A DNA stretch of 64,000 nucleotides, from positions 79,281-143,280 of the forward strand of contig JAGQDJ010000200.1 of the NCBI GenBank assembly GCA_022885665.1, written 5' to 3'. The notes under the pieces were generated by a model, which did not search any database, was not told where the DNA came from, and saw only the letters and a program-made list of their open reading frames with translations. The position numbers and the translations under genes were made by a program. Positions within the stretch are counted from its first letter, which is position 1; the number at the start of each line of letters is the position of its first letter. This document shows positions 12,287 through 25,921 of this stretch, piece by piece. Source of the stretch: Triops longicaudatus (Eukaryota; Arthropoda; Branchiopoda; Notostraca; Triopsidae).

Positions 12287-13019
12287 ACAGATTTCCTTGA
12301 TTAGGAATCTTAACGAAAATCTGATTTCCTTTCTGATCTAAATGCTCCAAAACTGTGACATCATTGCCGTTGTAATTCCGTTACCTAGTCTGAAGTTGAT
12401 TTGCATGTATATTTTTTATTCCTCCGAACTGTACCACACTGGATTTTTGGGTATCGTGACACATTTTCGTAAAAAAAAAGTTTTGTTACCATATCCTTGT
12501 TTTACCTTTATCCTTTATTATTTTTCCGTATACCAAAACGGAATCCTAGAGAAACCAAAAGATGCTATATTTGTTAAGGCTTGTGAATTTGATTCGAACG
12601 CGAAACTGTAACAAGAACAGAATGGGTAAATAACGCACCTAAGCTATTTGCTTTGCTAGTATACGCAACGCAGACATGAAAGTATGATAAATACAACCGC
12701 TCTATTTGCTTGGACTAACGCACCGGTAAAAACTTCATGGTAATGAAACAATAGTAATAATAATTTTAAAAGCCACGCAATAGTTAGCAACAAAATAGGC
12801 ACAAAGTGCAACTAAAAACGGTTGCTTTCAATTTACGGCCAAATTGCATTAATTAAGCCCTCGCGGTGAACCTCGACTCACAGCTGCAAGTACTTGAAGT
12901 GCGCCAGGCGTTCGAACGGCAATACTTGTATGGCTTGAGAGGCTAAAACTGGCCAGCGAAATCGCGCCTTCCATTCTGAAGGAATGCAAGTGCCTCAAAC
13001 CCTGTAACGAACATACCAG
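12287..13019. other. Intergenic between convergent genes
   Basis: 733 bp between the stop codons of ARL6IP1 and the large EAR/repeat protein. I see no gene; the ORF at 12342-12611 is low-complexity, hydrophobic and without recognisable features. It is presumably 3' UTRs plus spacer. Confidence 0.5.
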
Positions 13020-16000
13020 TTAAGCTTGTTGTAAACAAAAGGTTACTCTAATGCGTACCCGTTCTTCTTCGTAACGATGAATTGCGACTTGAGAACCGCT
13101 TAAGAACGCTCCATACGTAAGCCCATGGATTTGCATGAAAGTGACGTCATCTAAGTGTTCGTACGGCAGTTTCTCGAACTCCACGTACACCGCGTTCTCG
13201 TAACGGAGTAATAACGCCGGGTACGACTTGAATATCTCTTGAGGTGCTTCTTGACCGAAAACAAGATACACTTCCTCGGGTGTGGTCAGAAATTTTACGA
13301 TGTTTACTCCAACGAAATCGAACGCTTGCCGTTGACGTACCTGTAGCGTACAAATGTATATATTTACTCCGTACACGATTAAAAATACGATGTGAAATTT
13401 AGAGTAGATACCTGTCCAAGTCCGTTAATAGCGTACACGTAGGAAGTAACGTAAGACAGGCTCCCATTACTGGAACCTAATGCGACATGAATATCCTTGT
13501 CTACCACTGCCATGTCAAGAGTTCTAACTCGCCCGAGAGCAAGCACTTCTCGCTGTTTCCAGGCTCCGATATCCGTGTACTGAAGGAAATAAACTACGCT
13601 GCTACCGTCTAGAGTTGTAATTAAATAAGTTTAATAATTCATTAAATGCGTCAGTAAGAGTTACTGATTCGGTTCGACTTTTACGGCGTCACTTGTACTA
13701 ATTACATACTGAATACGCACTGTTGTTGTATACTTGACATACTGTATACTAGTGAAAGAAAAGTACCTTCTGGATCGTGACTCAATATAGCCATCCAGAG
13801 GCCGACAGTCGGACTGAAGCTCATCGAAATATGCGATACGTTTCGAAAGGGAGCCAAGATGTCTTTGGTTAACAAGTTTCCTTCCGAATCGAATTGAGAG
13901 ATAAAAAGCATGCCATCGTCCTGTGGGCATCTGGAACAATTACGGTAGGTTGTGTGAGTTATTAATTGCGCATACGGAACACAAATTTGGACGCAAGACA
14001 GAAATAATCTTACTCAACGGTGTGGCCTGCGCCGATTAAGAAAATTGTGCCGTTGTTGAACGGATCGAATAAGTTGAGGTGTTTGGCAGGCAAATTAGAC
14101 CACGGGGGCTCGACTTTGGATATAAACCGGAAATCATGTCCGTCTCTAGTTGTTAATAGCTCGTAGTCACATTTAGGCGACGAAATGGCCAACCATGCAC
14201 GACCAGGAGTAGAAATGGCGTTCAAGGAGAAAATAGGCTGCGAGGTGGGAATGGTCTTCACCAATTCGAAGTATTCATATACAACCGGTAGAACTAGAAA
14301 CAAAAAAAGAAAAAAAAATACTCTGTTATTTACATGATTAAGTTCCTTTTTGTAAAAATGCAAATAAGTCGCAAAAGTAAATAAAAAAAATAAAGAAGAA
14401 AGAATGGTGAACGGAAAAGCCCCGTACCTATTTTAGCATTTCGAATGCTTTCAGACGAATCAGCCAAGAAGTTGTCGACATCCTTGAGTGTAGCCATTTC
14501 GCTTCCGGCCTGAGATACTGTACTGCGTACTTGGGAGAGCAATGTAGACAAATGTTGATCGTTGTACAGGGATACATGTGTGTTATTCGAGACGCCAACA
14601 TCGTTCAGGAAAACCTTATAGTATACACACATTCATTGCGCAAGATTTTAAATTTTAGTAAGACATACTTGATTGACATCGAAGATGCTGTTGCTTCCAC
14701 TGAGTACCAGAGTATCTACGAATTCTTCGAAGGGAACAGTATTCACGTTGCGGACTTCAATGTCACCGTCGAGCTTCAAGTTCTGGGTAATAGTCTTCGT
14801 TCCAGTGATGATCTGATTGGGAGCAGACTTTTGTAGAACCAAATCGTCCAATACAACGGAGTTGATTTTCTCAATGGCTGCCTTTTCTGAAAATAATTTA
14901 TACAGGAATAAGAAATAAAAAGAGTTGTTTTACACTGTGTTCACGTTACATGTTTTACCCAACGATTGACGTATATCGTCATGTAACGACACTGTGTAAC
15001 AAAAAATGTGAGCAACGTAGCAAGATACTTAATTTATACTATATTTGAGTTCAACTCAGCTTACGTTGAGTCTCAGTTGAAGGCTAAATTAACCCAAAAA
15101 GTTTAACCTAACCTCGGGACAGACATAAGATGGGCAAATCACAGTGTGACATCAACTCCTGGTGAGAAGAGTTTCTCCAAGGAGCTACATTAACTATGTC
15201 GAATAATTAGCGCTCCAAAGTTTACCCTGCGACTCATCTAGTGCGAACGGAGGCAAAACTAGGGGTAACTGGCAAAATGCTATTACATCGGGTAAATCGC
15301 GCAGTGTAAACACAGCATCAAGTAGGTTCTTAAACGTATCCATTAAATTAAGAATACAACGTAATTTATTCTAGTTTACCTAAAACCAAGTCATCGACGT
15401 TGAGGTTGCTTGTGATGGTTTGGGGTCCATCCACAATGACGCGGTTTTCCATAAACTCGTCCAAATCAATGCCTTCAATACTCATTACTGTCAAACCCGA
15501 CTCGATTACGATTTTGTCAAAAGTTGTCTCAACAGGCCAAACTGGGTCACTGGCTCGGATGACGCGATGGAAATCGACGCCACCGCTGGTAAGCTGAGCC
15601 GCTTCCATATTAAACCGAATGTCCACCGGGGCCAAGAAAGTCTTGTGCCCCGTAATGACGCTATTTCCGTCCAAAGTAACGACGTTGGGTAAAAAGTAAG
15701 CCAAATCGACTCCGTTCCACATTTGTATCAGGAAATCGTCAGGGACAAGCGATGTAATATTCGTACTGTTAGAATAGTAGACGATGGGTCCTTTCACAAC
15801 CTGAGAGATTTTTTAAAAAACCTTTTGCCAACCTTATTTTGTAAACAGTAGTATACTTGATTTTCGCCTGATTTGCGGAGCGAGTTATGCAGAATGTCCT
15901 TAAGGTTTACGTTGAAATTTTCAGGAGATGCGAATTCAACCTTGTCAGCGACGACAGAAGCTGCGAAGGTAAGTTGTCCTGTGATGGTGTTGGGTAAATT

Positions 16001-19000
16001 GGTCATGACGGCCCGGCTTAAGAAACGAGTAATTTCGGGTTGATTGGCTTCAGGATTCGTGAGGATTAACTGCCCGACGATGGTCAAATTCTCGATTTGG
16101 TCGAATTCGGTGATGGACGTGATCGGTGCTTTCGACTAGAGATTTATTATTAGTACTATTTAAAAAAAAATCGAAAAAAATAGTATAAGAATGCACTTGG
16201 TTGAAATAACAGTCGTTGACTCGGTCGTCAAGAATGGCCAACAAGTTTACATGTACAGGACTGTCAAGTATCACATCGCTTTCGACAATATATTCTCCAC
16301 TGTCCGCGAACACCAAGTTAGACCATTTGATGTCGCCAATTTCGACCACGTCCTCAACCTTGTCTGCAAAAGACAAAGTGTAAACAAGTTTAACAAAGAG
16401 TTAGGATGACAATTTTAAAATAATGAAGTGTATTAGGTGATTAAGTAACGTGTAAGTATGTAATAAGAACATGTTTTGCAAGACAAATAAAAATCAAGCA
16501 ATAAAAGTATTGATAACATCAACCTAGAATGAAAAGAAATAAATAATTACTGGCAGTGATGTTGTTGAAGGTGTAAGGGCCTGTGACAACTTGGTCTCCG
16601 GACCGAGTAAAAATGCCTGCCAAAGCTGCATTGAGATCAACTTCGTTGTAAACCGCAAAAGTGGCATTATCTTTGACAATCAGCGATTCTATCGTTTTCG
16701 CTCCCTTAATGTAGAAATAATCATCATCTCTTCTCACCACCTATGCCCAGCCGTAACAGAAAAAAATCACAGGAATGTTGCAGTTAGCTCGTGTAACCAA
16801 ATGAATGAGGTAAAACTTTAATATTGTCGCGTAGTTATACTTTTTCTAAGAAAAACTCGAGTGGTTTCGAATTCAGGTAATTAAATGCCGTTGTTCCTTC
16901 CAATAAGACGTTTCCGTTCAGCAAAAGCTCGTTGAGCGTAACAGTTGTTGGGGAATTAATCTTCAAGCCTTCGTGCCAAATGCGGCTTAAGTTGTAATTA
17001 TTTAAGGCGCCGCCCACTTCGATGGATCCAGCTGAAAAAGAATATTTCGATTTAGTGTATACATCTGTTCAGCGTAGTTAAAAATACACATTTTTCTACA
17101 ACTTTTACATTCAAATAAATTATTAGTTGTATCGTACTCTGCTAAAGGAACCTTTCTTACCATTAAGATCGTTTACGAACACCATGTTGGAACCTATAGC
17201 GTCCATTCCTTCCAAGTAAACAGTCTCGTCTCTTAACGTTTGAAGATCCACGCCGTTAACACGTTCAGCATCAATGCTACCTTGGACGAATATATCTCCC
17301 GTAACAAAACCGCCTTCAAACTGAATTGCTAATAGAAATCAAAATGTCAAAACGTTCTTTTTCGAAGTACGAAAACTCGTATTTACCATCTGTCAAGAAG
17401 TTTTCCCGGTCCAGGTACACGAAGTCCTCTTCAACGGCGTATCCATTGATGAAGTACGTTATTAAATGTCCTCTAATTTCCAAGGAGTCAAAAGTCTAGT
17501 CGAGAAAGAGTTTGTAGAATTTGCTAAGATTGTACTGAAGTTTGTTATCGTATTTATATTACGAATTTTATTACCGTAATTCCGGTGATGTTGCTAGGTT
17601 CGTTGAGACGCACCATATCTGCCAGGAGGTCATCGATGCGAACGTGATCGATGGTAGAATCAAACTTGGTTGAACTTAAGGAAACGATGTTCTTCTTGAA
17701 AATGACGTCGCCTTCAACGGTCTCATCACGATGGATGAAGTAATAATCGTCTTCAAGGTTCAGTCCGTTCAAGAGTGTGTTGTCAACTTTTCCAAATGTT
17801 GCATTGATGAAAGTCAGGTTAACTGGCACGGTCTGAACAAGCATACGTTAAATACTTAAAAAAAAAAGAAAGAGAAATACGAACCTGATTGAGAGACTTG
17901 AACCAGTACTTTTGCTCCAAGTTGGTTACGTTAACGCCATTAATCACTTCTGCATTCAGGTCTTTCGCTTGTAACAGGTTGTTGATCTTAACATCATAGT
18001 TGATGTAGAAGACGCGTTTCGTTTGCAGTTTCGTAAGATTTAGGTTGCCCAAAAACGCTTTTTCTCCAAGTTCCAGATTATCCACTTCCACGTCTTTAAA
18101 AATAGCTTGACCTGTGGAACATAAAGTGGTTGCAAGTCAAATTGAAGTACCGTGGATAATTTTCCGTGTTCTGCTATTAGAATATGAAAACGTACCATCC
18201 AAGATTATCGGGCTATCGAAGCCGATAACTTCACTTCCAATGTGAAGTCCGTTTATATTATCGGATTCTAGGTTGCCATGTGCATGAAGGTTATTTAAGA
18301 CGATCTTCGAGTTCACAGTTTGACTACCCTTCGTTAACATCAAACTCTGGGGATCAATGCCGTTCAAGGTTTGCGTGACCCACAATTCGTTGGTATTAAT
18401 GTTCCCCAAGTATGTGACATCGCCTGTTAAATATTTTTAAGAATTAATCCCAAATTGATTTCACTTTCAAATTCGACTTTTGGCAAGTTCAATCATGAAC
18501 TTTAACTCTTCGATTTTTGGCTTGCGCATAAAGTAAAACTTGTTTTATTACCAATAATTTCAACTAATTCGTCGGAACGTAGAGCTACTGATGTATAGAA
18601 TTCGGGTACAGTGAAAACGTCGTTGAACCACAGTGGGTTAAAATCTTTCTCAAACTCTGCGCCACCGTTAAAAACGACTTTCCCAGTGAAATTCTGCGGT
18701 TCGATGAACGAAGGGTACGCTAAAATTTCCAACCACGAACTCAAGTCCACCTGTCAAACGATATTTAAACGTGATATTTTACACGTGAATATTTAAACGA
18801 AGGATGTGCCTTACGCCGTTGGTTAATCCGTCGTTGGGCAATTCCACAACCGGAACCTTTAGATTGTTAAATACTTTGTCGCCATCTACATAGTACGTTC
18901 CATCAGCCCTCTTCGTTACAATATTGTCCAGGACAACCTCGTTGATGGAATCAGTATAAACCGAACCCAGGACTTCGAAATCCTCTACTTCCCAATATCC

Positions 19001-22000
19001 CGACACCGTCTGGACCCCGCTTCGCTGTAAAATGTCTGCAAAAGAATGAATAAGTAATTTTTAGTATTGCTATAATTGTATTTTCCTTTTTCAAATTTTT
19101 AGTTTTTATTTAATGGTTGCCATTTTATTTTCACTAATTTGTTAAACACCATTTTGCTGAAACATTTTTTCAGTTCTTACTAATCTATTAATCACCTTTC
19201 TGTCTATTGCGGTAATCACTATTTTATATGTATTTTCGAGAAGATAGGCTATTTACCCGATGTTTCGAAGCGTCCACCTAGCTTGCCCATCAAAATCGTC
19301 TTATTGGCGTGGAATGTGTCAATGATGACGTCCTGGTCGATGAACTGGGGCAGCGAATACCGCCAGAAGCCTTCAATCCAATCGTCAACGTACAAATCGT
19401 TCAGCTTTTTGCTTTGCAAATTAGTGAACTTCGCGTCTTCCACGTAAACGTTGTTACCAGAGGAGCAGTCAAGGGTACCCTTGGTTATTTATGGGGTAAT
19501 ATTTATAATTACTATTAAATAGATTTTAGATATATTGTGGTTATTATACCTCAATAACGGCCTGTGAGTTGTTGTAGACAATATCGCTGGATTGCAAAAG
19601 CAGAGTAGCGGCCCAATCGAGGAGTTTATCTTGTTCACTCTCCAGGTTCGCACTGCTGTTCAGACTGTAATTGCTATTTGGAAGCACCTAGCCAAAAATA
19701 TGCAATCAGTGGCAATTGCAGAAGATTGAATTAAGTGATGACAAAAAACGTACGAATAGCACTAGTCGTATTAGTTAGTCCTTCAATAAAAATATCACTA
19801 ATAAATTAAATAAATAAAATACAATCGTCATTAAATGGTTTCTATCTGCACTGGAAAGTAACGAAAAAATCGAGAAATTAAAGAACGCACATGGATGGAT
19901 TCAAAACTGCCATGTCCGGCGCTGATTGAGAGAATAACGAGGCTATCAACTTCAAAATTCTCATGCTCATGCTGTAAGGAGGATCCCATTTCTTCAAGGC
20001 TCCCCAACAATTCATCTTCTTGAGCAAGCTTCGTTTCTAGACTATCCAAACACGACAAAAGCGGATCCACTGGGTCCAAATCTACGAGAAAAGAAATAAT
20101 ATCAATGCGCGCAAAAGCGACGGTAATAAGTCGACACGCGAGTTTCCGACTTTTTCTCATCACACGAGAAATACCGTTTCTAGCCCACACTTATATCCTC
20201 GTTCACACTATGCTACATACCCTGGGTAAGCACTGAGAAAGAGACCTGTTCAATATAATTTTATTGTTTACCCAGGATAGATAACAAAATCTAACTTTGT
20301 CTAAATAATGTTTAACTATTTAAAATTTATTTTTATTTATTTCATGTTATCTATTTATTTTTGCAAATGTTATTTAATCTATTTAAGTTTTATACTTTAT
20401 ATTGTACTTATTTTTGTGAAAATAGGCTTACCTACGCGTGCTGCGTTTAATCTAAGTTCACCGGTGGTGAAAGCGACGTTTTTAGTTGCAGTCAAACTAC
20501 TGGCCGCCAAGTACATGGAGTGATTGCTAGGCATACGCATTAACTTGACATTAAGCGCATCGCCATCCCACAAACGATCAGTTGTAAATACTGGCTTGAT
20601 GTGTCCTTCGTAATCTGGCTGATAGAACTCCAGTACTCCCTAAGGGGAAAAAATCAAAGTTATTACCGTATCGTAGACAGAAAGTCAGCATTTCCGCTGT
20701 CTAACAATGGTTTCTAGAAAAGAAAAGCCTGGTTTGTCTGGTTGATTTATCTATGGTTAAAGCGTCCAGTGTAAAAGAGATTGAGTTTAGCAGACTTAAG
20801 AAAGTAAAGGTCTTACCCCTAATTTAAGTACCAGCGTGGGAAGTCCAAAATCGTAAGAAAGAATCCATGCTTTGCCAGAGGTAGGCAAGTGTTCGATAAC
20901 TTGCCATAAGATGGCGTGTTGGCCTAAAACGGAACCAACATTATTTCTTCGAGAATAATTAACTTCTTAACAAAAGAACCTACAACAGCCTAAGGCTAGG
21001 ATTGAGCTAAATTTAAACAAACGTATAAATAGCCGCAGCTTAGCCTTGATCAAAGCAAAAATTTAACAAGTTATTATCCATCAATATTGATAGATTATCG
21101 ATAGTTTTAGGAGTAACTTTTTACTTCACAAAAAGCACAATTTGTTTATTTCTTTTAAATTAAATCTTACCTTGCAGCCAATAAATTCGCGTAATACTGC
21201 CTTGGAAGCACAAGAAGTACTGCTCGTCAAAGAATTCGAAGGCCAGTACTTGGATAACGTTTTGTAGTTCAACACGCTCAATTAGGTCATATACCTTAAT
21301 TCCCAACAATAGCCTCCAGATGTTCACGTACCCAGCCTGACCGTAAAGAAAATACCGTAAGCGAAAGCTAAGTTATGATGGGTAAAAGTCAAGTGGTACC
21401 TTTGTGTCTACAGCAATAATGTACGTATACGTCTCATCAGTCAAGTAGCAGAAGGAGCCCAAATTCGGTGCATCTAACGTGATCATGCTATCCATCATTG
21501 TTCCTACCCAACCCATGATCCTAGTACAGTTTTGTTAGAGTATTTTCACTAGTCAAAACTAATTTTCTTAACTGGATTCGGGAAGCCCCAGTGAGAACCG
21601 AATTCAAGCCCACGGCCATGTAAAACTGATTATCATCCTCGAAGAAATAGCGATCATAAAATTTTGAGGTTTCCATCTTTTGTACGTGAATCAAAGTCGT
21701 TGAGTATGGGCTGCTCAAAAGGTATAGCTGTAGTGAGGTTTCGTTGCCGATAGCGTAGAAGATAAAGTCCTCGTACACCGCACACTGAGAGCGAAAAACG
21801 ACTAGATTACGGAATAGCAAAAAAAGGAAAAAAAAAAGACCCAAGAAAACGAAAAGTTACCTCGATATCCTGAGTTGGACCAACAGGAAAACCACTCAAT
21901 ACGTGTTCAATAAGACTTTCAGATGTGTACCGCAAAATGTTGGTCGAAACCGTGAGATACCATTGGTCGTGGTACTTGAAGTTGCACAATGCTTTACTTC

Positions 22001-22539
22001 CCAGACTGTTCAGGTTAACGTTGGGCAAACGACTCATGTTATATGGTTCAAAAGCCTCCGGTAACAGAACGCTCACATCCATACCTTTGGAAGCAAAGTC
22101 GAATTTGAATCTTGTTGCGAATAGCTAAATTTTCCTCCACCCAGGAGCAATTTTAGTACAGTAATTACAAAGTATCTCCTCGCAACTTTGTTGCAGTATT
22201 CTGTTATCGAACTTTTGGAACATTCTCGTTTACTCTTGTAATTTATTAGACTTAGAAGTACACAGTAAGTTAAATGCAAGTGAAAGGATATTGTATAAAA
22301 GCAACTTTTCTATTACTTCGCCGAACTCGGTTGCCCATTAGCGTTTTCGTTAAATCCATCCTGTACCCTTCTAACATTTCTTGCACAATAGCTCGGGCTG
22401 AAACTTCATCAAAATCTAGTGAAAGTTCGAGTCTTGGCTCCTTTTGGTGAGACAAACTAACATCCCACAACGAATTGGCATTCACAAGCGTCCAACACAC
22501 AACAAATATGCCGCACTTTAAGAAATATTTCTCTCGCAT
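13020..22539 (-). CDS. Very large secreted protein with EAR-like ends and an internal array of divergent repeats
   Basis: A multi-exon gene of about 9.5 kb. It starts MREKYFLKCGIFVVCW..., a clear signal peptide. The N-terminal third (exons about 22540 to 20420) has EAR-like beta-propeller blades: VSTNILRYTSESLIEHV, FIFYAIGNETSLQLYLL, FFEDDNQFYMAVGL. The middle (about 19680 to 14650) is a run of modules of roughly 45-60 residues, each with an acidic or Asn-rich INGxDL-like segment and a QxITGxKTF-like segment, for example NSVITGHKTF, NTITGQLTF, DQVVTGPYTF. The C-terminus returns to EAR-like blades ending FGQEAPQEIF ... LSGSQVAIHRYEE. No transmembrane segment is evident. The layout recalls large arthropod eggshell/extracellular proteins (nasrat, polehole, closca type), but that link is from memory and weak. 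Exon boundaries here are approximate, and I have not excluded two genes, though no second signal peptide is seen. Confidence 0.72.
14650..19450 (-). repeat. Array of protein-level repeats within the large secreted protein
   Basis: Successive exons encode degenerate copies of a module combining a nuance of xxGVDL or NGLxL, a hydrophobic stretch, and a (V/I)xGxxxF strand. Copies are visible near 15420, 15650, 15980, 16580, 17720, 18320, 18680, 18870 and 19310. They are divergent at DNA level, so they are old duplications. Many introns fall near module borders, suggesting exon duplication. Confidence 0.6.
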
Positions 22540-23100
22540 TTTCGCTCACTTAAAATTCTAACAAATCAACAAGCAAAATTTTCAGTAGTTCAACGACAGC
22601 TCTTGTTCAGCGACTGAACTGTCGAGTCTCACTCTACCTTTGGGGAAACCTCGGATCAAAACGCAACAAAATTCCGTGTCAACATGAACTTGAAGAACAA
22701 TACTTTGAACTTTGTCAACGTACGCTGACGCGTATGATGTTTACGTGAGTTTCCAGTGTTACGAAGTCAAGGATCAGTGCTACTAGTGTGTCACTTCCTT
22801 TACCGTACGCAGCTGTACTCGTGAACAAAGTTACACTGATCGTAGCCTTAGTGGCGTAATATAAAAGCCACGTTTGCTGTATCAAATGAATTGCTAAATG
22901 CGCGCTGAAAAATATACATTGCAGCATAAAAATGCTACTACAGGGGAAGTGTCGATCATAAAATGTGTATTAGAACGATCGCTCTACGATATGAGTTCAT
23001 GTTAGCATACCGTGAATACAGCAGCATTTCTATGTTTACACTTAAACAATTTTCTCTGCATTGGACCCGAACGGAGTATATGTGCGTTGCATCAAATTTA
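22540..23100. other. Intergenic, promoter of the large secreted protein
   Basis: 561 bp between two minus-strand genes. I see no coding region; the part just above 22540 is presumably the promoter of the large secreted protein. Confidence 0.45.
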
Positions 23101-25921
23101 TCACTTGCCAGTTATAATATGATTGTAAGTTACAATACCGATACACACGACTGCCCAGATACACACAAAGTAGATCCAAGCCACGTGTCTGAAAGGCGAA
23201 GCGAACTTGTTAGCTTGGGGATTCATTCCCGTCTTGCTGACCAAATCCCGTCGTGCATAATAAGCCAATAGAGCAGGTACGATGTACTGGACGCCGGCGC
23301 CGGCATACGATCCTGTGATTCCCACCAAAAACGAGATGTTGCTCGTCGCTAAGGCAATAATGGTAGGTGGGATTACAGCTAACAAAGGGAACAGGATGCG
23401 AGGGATATACCAACTATAAGTTGATTCTTCTTTCGTGAGAAGTAGTTGCTTTAAGTTATTCCTCAGCGTAATGCTCACCACTGGGAAACTTGTACTCAAG
23501 ACAAAAACAGGGAAAAGGGCCAGAAAATATTTTAAAAAGAGCTCACCACCACCGAGCTCATCTGAACAGGAGTTAAAAAAGCTTAGAGTATACAAACTGT
23601 CGATTTGTGAAAAGGCAAAGACGCCTGTTAAAGCCATAAGGAGATAGATCATACAGACAAAGACGTAGTCGAGCACCAGGAGCCCGTACAGTCGGTCTTT
23701 CTTGGAAATCGGCGTAACCAAGGAGGGCAACGAATGGTGGCACATGAAGGAGTATACGCAAGAGCCGAACAGGTTCGGCACGCCGGAAAAATTGGCCACA
23801 GAGGGCTGACCTTTATCAGTGATCGATGAATTGCCCAATCGAACGCAGGCGAGTACTATCATAATCGCAAACGCTGTGAGGGACAAAAAGAAGACACCAA
23901 GAAAATTTAGAGAAAAACACTTGTCAGTTTCCCAGAATGCGTTGATAAAAGATAAGATGACAAGATATCGTACCTGACCATCGGATTACGGTAGTGATGA
24001 TCTGCAACAATTTCGTTTTCTGGACGTTAAAAAAGGCAAACGACCCCAAGGTCATTACAAAAAGGCTCTACGGAAAAATAATCAGAATATCTATAAATTT
24101 TTTTTTAAAGTTTTAGAAGTAATTACTAGAAAAAGGCGATAGGCGTTCACTCGACTGATGTCCGAACCTTCCCAACATAATTCAGAATCGCTTATCGTAC
24201 TGTTGCAGTCATGGTCGCTCGGCACATAGGTACTAGAAAAACAAGAATTAAAGAAATGCGAATAGACTGTATTATACCCACAGCAACACTCGGTAATATC
24301 TATCGGAAGTCACAATTAAACAAGTTAAAGATAAATATGGTCTGCAGTCATATTTGCCGTTTCCTAAAGAATGCGGCAGTTATGTAATGAAACTAATTCA
24401 TGTAAAGACACTGGAGCAAGTTTAATTACAATAAGATAGCAACAAGACGAGCATACAATATTTTACGTTACTTACCATGAAACATCACGTAAACTTTTGC
24501 CAACTGCGGCCCCAAAAATAGCCAAATCACCGTACAAATAAATGGCGATACAGAGGAAAAAGAGATTGGTGCCAACTATTTGCCAAAGAAAAAATAAATA
24601 AATGATTATTTCTGTTCGTGACTTCACTTGAGTACAGCAGCACTTCATTTATCATAATGAGCATTGTTTCATCCGTTGTTCAAATACCTAACATAAGGAC
24701 AATGGGACTATTTAATGCCCAACGCGAAAATGAAACTATTTTTGTCTTTCTTTTCTGTTGACCCCTCTGTGGTCAATAATGCTACATAACTGTCAATAAT
24801 ACTCACTTTGTTAAGCAGCATTATTGCCAATAATATTACTTAACCCATAATCCCCACAATCAATAATCTATTGATTACAGGGATTAGAGATCATAGAAGT
24901 GTAAACGCAACACATTTTTCCGTGTTCTTTATCATCTTATGTCTATCAATGAAGCATTCATGGTATAAGATACTAATCACCTGGCTTGGTAACAGATTTC
25001 AACGGCACACTACTGACACGTTTTTCCGGACACTCGTTACAGAACGCAAGAGAAACTTCCGTACTAGTCTACTAACCTTTCAGATAAACGAAATGATGCT
25101 GCAAGCGCCACTTAAAGACAACTTACTCTTGTTAAAAAACATATCAGCCATTTTGCCCATTTCCACCGTTTGCTTAATATCGCACGAGCGCTCAGTGTTG
25201 TCAACCAAATGGTTTGTACTCGCATAAGAGGTCACTTGGTTAGAAATAACTTGCACTTCCGCGTCGGTTAATTCCTCCTGGGGAAGAAGCGAGTAGCCAT
25301 GGGTTCCCGATAGACGCCGAACACGTAATTTCTAGCCGAACACGGTGGACAAAGAAAGCGACGAAACAATGTTGGAGAATACAACGAGAATGCAACAATA
25401 CATAAGCAAAACTGGACCGCGAAACATCACCCAAGCATTTTCTTTAAATTTTTATGGAATTTACTTTTCTCGTGGGCAGAGGCTCAACAGGTGGTGTATC
25501 CACAGTCAGACTCGGTGGAGTCTCCTCCTTTATTAATAATACATTGGCAACTGCCATGGACTCCACCACGAAGGTTAATGTCATGTAACTGAAAATATAC
25601 AATATTTCTTATAAATATATCCGTCATTTAATTAATTTGTATGATTTTTTTACGTTTTTTCTAATGCAATGTTCATATTGATGAAATGTTATTACCTAAT
25701 AAAGCTGAGTACCACAATAACACAGGTGCTAAGGAGCCATCCAGCTTGTTGGAAGACATAGGGCAGAGTTAAGGCACCGGTGCCGACAATCAAATTGAAA
25801 ATGTACATTAATCCCACCTAAATTAGTACCAGTAAAATCACAGGGATGCATTACGTAAGAACATTTCGTATTTTACCAAGGGAGAGTAGGTGGTTCCCGG
25901 AGCGATTGCTGGTCCTGCCAT
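23101..25921 (-). CDS. TMEM104: TMEM104 homologue (amino-acid-transporter-like membrane protein)
   Basis: Multi-pass membrane protein related to the SLC36/SLC38 amino-acid transporter fold; its substrate is unknown. It starts MAGPAIAPGTTYSPLVGLMY (exon 25921-25877) and continues in exon 25817-25696 with FNLIVGTGALTLPYVFQQAGW. Following exons encode MTLTFVVESMAVANV, a Ser/Pro-rich loop, and FFNVQKTKLLQIITTVIRW. The last exon, from about 23890 to 23101, holds FAIMIVLACVRLG, FSGVPNLFGSCVYSFMCHHS, LPSLVTPISKK, PVVSITLRNNLKQL, VGITGSYAGAGVQYIVPA and SPFRHVAWIYFV. These blocks match human TMEM104 almost one to one in order. About ten to eleven helices are expected. Internal exons between 24000 and 25590 are short and were not all bounded. 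Confidence 0.94.

Noticed and set aside
24871..25227. 118-codon plus-strand ORF
   Set aside because: It overlaps minus-strand exons and introns of TMEM104 and has no recognisable feature.
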